A stretch of DNA of 64,000 nucleotides, taken from the NCBI GenBank assembly GCA_001803235.1, contig MHBL01000214.1, positions 1 to 64,000 of the forward strand. The letters run 5' to 3'. This stretch comes from Lentisphaerae bacterium RIFOXYA12_64_32. Its GTDB lineage: Bacteria; Verrucomicrobiota; Lentisphaeria; Oligosphaerales; YB12-FULL-65-16. Below the pieces are notes generated by a model that saw only the letters and a list, made by a program, of their open reading frames with translations, was not told where the DNA came from and did not search any database. Shown here one piece after another: positions 59,531 through 64,000 of this stretch (positions within the stretch are counted from its first letter, which is position 1; the number at the start of each line of letters is the position of its first letter). Both the position numbers and the translations under genes were made by a program.

Positions 59531-61612
59531 CTATTCCTTGGACTCGTGGCGCTTGGGGGAACGCCAGCGTGAGTGTACGCCGGCGACTTGACTGGTGGCG
59601 ACGGGGAACATCAGAGCGGCCAGCAGGCGGCTAACGTGGGAGGAACTCAACGGTGCCCGAATGTCGGCAAGTTCCACCCCGACGGCATGGTATGCCTGAC
59701 GCGCGGTCTTGACGGCTTCGTCCAGATCGCCACCGTCGAGATGGGCGGCGATTCGGCTGAGGGTTCCGACGCGAACGGGCTTCGTGGCTCCCACCGTCTC
59801 GGCCAGGCCCGCGTTGAAGAGTGGTTTGATCAACGCGAACAGCGCCAGCGTCCCGGAGACTCCTTCTCCCCGCGCGTCACCGGTGCTCCCTCTGATCAGG
59901 TTGTCTATGACAGGACGACCGTCGGTCCAGTCCACCAGACTGAACCGGAAGCCCCACTGAGTAAGCAGGACATCGTCCATGCTCCCATCCAGCCAAGCCT
60001 GGACGTCTGCCAGTCCGACGCGGGCCGGACCGTCGAATGGCGCGTCAGCCTTTGGCGCTTCCTCAACAAGTCGCCGTCGGAGTACAGCCACCAGGTTACC
60101 CGTGAGATCGCTACCACCCCAGACCCGACGGAACGGCACAGACTCCGGGATCATCCAGGCTCCTGATCTGCCGCGGGGTTCCGCCCCGAGCCAGTAACCC
60201 AGGAACGGCGCGGTGACCATCTTGGGGCGCGAAGACGAATCCTTCCACGTCGGGCGTATCGACGCAAGCGCCAGTGCCAGGCGTATCTCCGGGGTCAACG
60301 GGTCTGAGCCGACCAGGTGGTGAGCCCATTCGGGTGGCAGAAGGCTGAACCGGACCTTCTTCTTCCGGTGCCCACTGTTCCGATCCACCTTGCGGAGTGC
60401 CGTGACCGCCGCATCGGTCAACGCACAGGCGTTCTCGGCACAAGGCCGTGCAGCGAACTCGATGAGCGCTTGGTCAACGGGGCCACGCAGGCCGGCGACA
60501 ATCCAGCGATCGCCTTTCTTGCGATCCGGGGGAAGCGAATCCCTGAGTCTCATCATGGCACCGGTTACTCGGGTCATCGTCTGGTCTCGACGGTCCCGCA
60601 CAGGAACTACGTCGGCGAGACGAGATTCGAACGTCTGCTCGCTGGTTGTGTGGAGGAGGAGAAACCGCCTGAATTCCTTGACCCCTGCGTCCACGCCGCA
60701 GTGAACGATGGCCGCGGAGAATGCCGGTGCGGTGGTTGCCGCCCGGCCCTGCAACTCCGCACGTCCACGCCGGAACAGGACCGAGACTTCATCAAGACCC
60801 ATCGGCCGGTCCCATACCGGAAGCCATGTTTCCGCCATCACGCGACCTGCGTCAGAAGCGTTCAGGGGCGCAGCGGCGGCAACGACGAACGGGAATGCGG
60901 CTCGGCCTTTCCCGGCAGTCCCAAGGCGACGGCAAGCCGCACCGCTAAGCAAGGGGAGCCCCTCGCACGCAAGAACCATGGCCCACGGCGTCACTTGACC
61001 ATCCCGGAACGGTCGCTGCACCCCACTGTTGAACGCCTTGTTGGCAGCGCTGAACCAACAGGCGGCGCCGAAATCGGCCAGGCACTGACAGGGGGATCCG
61101 GAAAGAAACGCAAGGGCGTCAGAGGCGATGGCTTCGGGCTTCCATGCCTTGTTGCCGCCGCGGAGAGCCCCTGCGGCCTTGCTCCGCCCCTTACTGAAGC
61201 TCCGTTTGCCAGCATTACCCCCGGTTCCCAGCAGGGGGTTGAACCCCAATCGTTGCCCGGCAACCAAGTGGGCATGGAACATGGGTAGGAGTTGTTCCCT
61301 CGCGTCCCGGGCCTGCCACCGCGCCACGTTGGTTGCGGACTTCGCCTTCGTGTCGGCTTTCTGTGCAGTGTCCCAACCCTTCTCGTACTCCGTCCACGAA
61401 CCTGCGGATGCGACCTCCACCAAGTGATCCACCAGAGCTTGGGCGTCCTGCGGGCCGTTCACCAGACTGAGATGGTCCGCCTGCCAACAGGCCCGGACCG
61501 TCGGCCACTTCCGTGTTGCCAGACGAAGCAGGCCGAGTGCAGCCAGGTAGTTCCCCAGGTAATCCAGTGTGAGGCCGGGAAGCGGCAGTACGGGCCAAGT
61601 CTCGCGGTTCAT
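59531..61612 (-). CDS. csx17: Csx17, Cas8-like large subunit of type I-G
   Basis: The 693-residue protein begins LPGLTLDYLGNYLAALGLLRLATRKWP, the diagnostic opening of Csx17. It keeps the family's length and pattern (FNPLLGTGGNAGKRSFSKG, FLGYWLGAEPRGRSGAWMIPE, RVGTLSRIAAHL). Csx17 is the Cas8-equivalent, expected to recognise the PAM and recruit Cas3. Its start overlaps the cas3 stop (ATGA). Confidence 0.92.
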   Translation of the reverse strand: MNRETWPVLPLPGLTLDYLGNYLAALGLLRLATRKWPTVRACWQADHLSLVNGPQDAQALVDHLVEVASAGSWTEYEKGWDTAQKADTKAKSATNVARWQARDAREQLLPMFHAHLVAGQRLGFNPLLGTGGNAGKRSFSKGRSKAAGALRGGNKAWKPEAIASDALAFLSGSPCQCLADFGAACWFSAANKAFNSGVQRPFRDGQVTPWAMVLACEGLPLLSGAACRRLGTAGKGRAAFPFVVAAAAPLNASDAGRVMAETWLPVWDRPMGLDEVSVLFRRGRAELQGRAATTAPAFSAAIVHCGVDAGVKEFRRFLLLHTTSEQTFESRLADVVPVRDRRDQTMTRVTGAMMRLRDSLPPDRKKGDRWIVAGLRGPVDQALIEFAARPCAENACALTDAAVTALRKVDRNSGHRKKKVRFSLLPPEWAHHLVGSDPLTPEIRLALALASIRPTWKDSSSRPKMVTAPFLGYWLGAEPRGRSGAWMIPESVPFRRVWGGSDLTGNLVAVLRRRLVEEAPKADAPFDGPARVGLADVQAWLDGSMDDVLLTQWGFRFSLVDWTDGRPVIDNLIRGSTGDARGEGVSGTLALFALIKPLFNAGLAETVGATKPVRVGTLSRIAAHLDGGDLDEAVKTARQAYHAVGVELADIRAPLSSSHVSRLLAALMFPVATSQVAGVHSRWRSPKRHESKE

Positions 61613-64000
61613 GATTCGCTCCCTCCGACAGGAACCTTCCTCGACGGATTCCGACTCGCCCGGGCGTCACCGCACCGGACAACCGCTTCGAGGTATGCCA
61701 GGGCGAACGGCCCTAGGTGTGCCGGTTCTGCGTTATCCCGCACGGCCAGCCGGACCGGGTCTGGGGGACGTGCTTCCCAGCCGCCCAGAAGGTCTGCCAC
61801 CAGCGCCGTCCAGCCCGGAGACTCAGACACGAAACCCGTGCCGTCCGGTGTGAAGGCGCCAGCGCAACCGTCGACCACACACGCGAAGTCCATCGGCATG
61901 CCCCCTTGCCAGGGCAACGGCCCGGTGTTCAAGGGTATGCCGCACACGTCGTCGCCCGCCAAGTTCCGCGCCGTGAGGATCGTCCTGACCTTCCCATGGT
62001 GCGTTGTGGCAAGGTAGATGCTCAGGGCGGGGAAGTTACCACCTTCCCTGAAGTACTGATGCCAAAGTGCCAACCCGGATGCCAATTCGTGCCGCAACCC
62101 AGGCCGGAAAGACACCATGTACGCACGAGGGTGACCCGGCAGGTTCTCGATTGCCGTGCGAGGCCGGCTTGCCACGGAATCGACAACCGGCCTGTCGGTC
62201 TGCCACAGTATTCTCGTTCCCTTGAGCGCCGGGGAGGCGTCGGGACAGCGCAGGAAGCGGACTTCCGCACGCGACAACACGGATTCGACAGCATCCGGGT
62301 GCAGATCGCACGTGCCGGGTTCGACGGCAAAGAGAAGGGGCGCCTTGGCCCACGGTTCCGCCGTGTCCATCTTCGGACGTGGTAGGGGAAGGGCATTCTG
62401 CCACGGCAACAGCGCCTTGCCGATGTCGTGGTGAGCGATAGCGTGGGCGACCGCTTGGGCGACCAACGGACGCGCAACGCCGAGGCCAAGCCTCTCGAGG
62501 ATTTGCTGTCCGGCGCTCACCGCGTCAGCCAGGTGGTCCGGAATCATCACCCAGAAGCCCTGTTCTGTGGGCGGGTCGGCGGCAAACGCCTCCTCGAACG
62601 GGCCTGGGGCCGAAGCGGTGGTGAGCTTGTCGGCGGGGGTGCCGGTCCACCCGATGTCCTCGCTGTAGCCCCCTGCAGAACGTGGCAGCAGGACCACCAT
62701 CCCGGGACAGACGTCGGCCCCACGAATCTCCCGCCAGCATCCTTCCGCTTCGCCCCAAACCCAAGCCTGGTTCGTCTCATCAAGGAACCCTCGCAGGCGG
62801 TGAACGGCAACCGAGCAGCCTTCATCGCTGTCGAACGCTGGCCCAGTCAGTGCATCGCCCGGAACCATTGCGGGTTTCGCGGGATTGAACTCGCGCCAGA
62901 ACACGGTGACGTCGGCTTGCTCGTCCTGCCCTCGGATGAACGGGCTCACGTCCGTGAAGCCACCGAAGAGGTCCGGTTCCGTGTCAAACAGTCCATGCAC
63001 ATCGATTGCACGAGGGAACGGTTCGGGTTTCGGGGCCAAGGCCCTGTCGACATCGGCCTGGCAGGAATGGCTGACTCGGGCGAGTGCCTCCAAGGCCGGC
63101 ACGGTCCCATCCGAGGCGCCATGAACCTGACAGAGCCTCTCCGCCAGACTCCTTCCGAGGTTGACGTCGTCAGCCGCGTAGGGGCCAATCCGGTCAGTCG
63201 CTTTCCGTTCGCCGCCCGCTTGCGGGACCTCGAAGAACACCGCTTGGGCATGTTCGTTGGACCGGCCATCTCGGTTGAGGCGTCCCATGCGTTGCACCAA
63301 GCACGGCCATGGTGCAACTTCCGACCAGAGACGGGTGGCGGAGATGTCCACTCCGGCTTCGACTACCTGCGTAGCCACGCAGATGAGCCCCGGCCCCCCC
63401 TGGACCTTTCCCGCCTTCCTGTTGGCCTCGAACGACAGCAGCCGTTTCGTATGGACCTCTCTGTCACCTCGCCGGAACCGGGAAGTCAGCAACACCAGTT
63501 CCGCCCCACCGCAACCGCGAGTATTGAGCAGGCGGTAGATGTCCTGCGCTGTCTTGACGCGGTTGCAGACCACCAAGGATAGCGTACCAGCAAGGTGATT
63601 TTCCCCTACCGCGCCAGCCAGCAAGGACAGGAACTCGTCGGGCGACATCTTCTGCTTCTTGGGCTTCCCCTTTCCTTTCTGGACCGGTGGTTGCCACATG
63701 CGGCACGGTCGGCGAGCCCCCCGAAGTCCCTGGGGAACTTGGTCTACACTGCACGACAGTTCGTCAGGCAGTCGCATCTTGGCGGTCTGACGGTCGAGCG
63801 TGTCCAGAAAGCCGGCGCTGTTGGTGGCGCTCATCCACCAGGTGTGGCAGGGGAACAGGGTTCCGAAGCGGTCATTCCGCATCCAATCGAGTTGCCCGGA
63901 TGTCCATAGCCCTGGCCCCATGAGCTGCACTTCATCCATCACCCAGAGGCAGTCGCTGTTGAGCAGTCCGAACTCCATGGGCCAGCGCGCGCGGGAACTG
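61609..64000 (-). CDS. cas3: Cas3 helicase with C-terminal HD nuclease (5' end outside the window)
   Basis: The frame is open to the window edge, so at least 797 residues are seen and the Walker A region lies beyond 64000. The visible part starts at helicase motif II (LWVMDEVQLMG). It continues with motif III (WWMSATNS), VVCNRVKTAQDIYRLL, ICVATQVVEAGVDISA (motif V) and LVQRMGRLNRDGR (motif VI). The HD-type motif AHAIAHHDIGKALLPWQ lies after the helicase, near residue 500 of this fragment. An HD domain C-terminal to the helicase is the order known for type I-G. It is the first visible cas gene of the operon. Confidence 0.93.
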   Translation of the reverse strand, partial: SSRARWPMEFGLLNSDCLWVMDEVQLMGPGLWTSGQLDWMRNDRFGTLFPCHTWWMSATNSAGFLDTLDRQTAKMRLPDELSCSVDQVPQGLRGARRPCRMWQPPVQKGKGKPKKQKMSPDEFLSLLAGAVGENHLAGTLSLVVCNRVKTAQDIYRLLNTRGCGGAELVLLTSRFRRGDREVHTKRLLSFEANRKAGKVQGGPGLICVATQVVEAGVDISATRLWSEVAPWPCLVQRMGRLNRDGRSNEHAQAVFFEVPQAGGERKATDRIGPYAADDVNLGRSLAERLCQVHGASDGTVPALEALARVSHSCQADVDRALAPKPEPFPRAIDVHGLFDTEPDLFGGFTDVSPFIRGQDEQADVTVFWREFNPAKPAMVPGDALTGPAFDSDEGCSVAVHRLRGFLDETNQAWVWGEAEGCWREIRGADVCPGMVVLLPRSAGGYSEDIGWTGTPADKLTTASAPGPFEEAFAADPPTEQGFWVMIPDHLADAVSAGQQILERLGLGVARPLVAQAVAHAIAHHDIGKALLPWQNALPLPRPKMDTAEPWAKAPLLFAVEPGTCDLHPDAVESVLSRAEVRFLRCPDASPALKGTRILWQTDRPVVDSVASRPRTAIENLPGHPRAYMVSFRPGLRHELASGLALWHQYFREGGNFPALSIYLATTHHGKVRTILTARNLAGDDVCGIPLNTGPLPWQGGMPMDFACVVDGCAGAFTPDGTGFVSESPGWTALVADLLGGWEARPPDPVRLAVRDNAEPAHLGPFALAYLEAVVRCGDARASRNPSRKVPVGGSES

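Overview
The window is 64 kb of GC-rich bacterial DNA. The conserved genes, the MoxR/DUF58/Bat operon, an RpoB that starts VERINFGRLQ, and many short palindromic intergenic repeats suggest the PVC superphylum (Kiritimatiellota, Lentisphaerota or Verrucomicrobiota). That placement is inferred from gene content and sequence feel, not from a phylogeny. Nothing in the window fixes the species.

Layout. 0.2-5.9 kb: a sugar-phosphate isomerase-like TIM barrel; an internally duplicated Y1 (IS200/RAYT-like) transposase with REP-like palindromes on both sides; and a minus-strand trio (M55 D-aminopeptidase, beta-helix protein, exported unknown). 6-17.4 kb: a minus-strand 'oxygen tolerance' operon, moxR - DUF58 - PpiC-type isomerase - lipoprotein - batA - batB - batC - batD - batE, mostly coupled by ATGA overlaps. 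17.4-25.5 kb: a MITE-like element, an ATP-grasp ligase convergent with a zinc metallopeptidase, a second MITE-like element with a 9-bp direct repeat in front of an HMGL-family synthase fused to a Cache-like sensor, an M24 peptidase with a TrpR/YerC-type regulator, a membrane-anchored unknown and a small Cys-rich protein. 25.6-47.3 kb: a long minus-strand information-processing block, rpsA, tRNA-Thr, tuf, rpmG, tRNA-Trp, secE, nusG, rplK, rplA, rplJ, rplL, rpoB, rpoC, rpsL, rpsG, fusA, rpsJ, rplC, rplD, rplW, rplB, rpsS. It stops after rpsS where rplV would normally follow. 47.4-50.9 kb: ispG (divergent from rpsA), a Ser/Thr protein kinase and tRNA-Glu. 51.1-64 kb: a type I-G (formerly I-U) CRISPR-Cas locus with 34 repeats, cas2, a cas4-cas1 fusion, a four-helix-bundle gene, csb2 (cas5-cas6), csb1 (cas7), csx17 (cas8-like) and cas3. 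cas3 runs off the right edge.

How the parts work together. The CRISPR array and cas genes lie on one strand. A leader with TTGCCA-N17-TATAGT sits between cas2 and the array, and the repeat folds as a cUUCGg hairpin only on the minus strand. The four-helix-bundle gene is bracketed by tandem 9-bp CATGGGWCY units that also occur inside it and inside cas4-cas1, so it looks like an inserted cassette.

Most notable: (i) the duplicated Y1 transposase, whose N-half keeps the catalytic Tyr but has lost HUH while its C-half keeps HUH but has lost Tyr, which predicts one composite active site per chain; (ii) the four-helix-bundle cassette inside the adaptive-immunity operon; (iii) two MITE-like insertions with terminal inverted and flanking direct repeats; (iv) natural substitutions at rifampicin (RpoB 526) and streptomycin (S12 87) positions.
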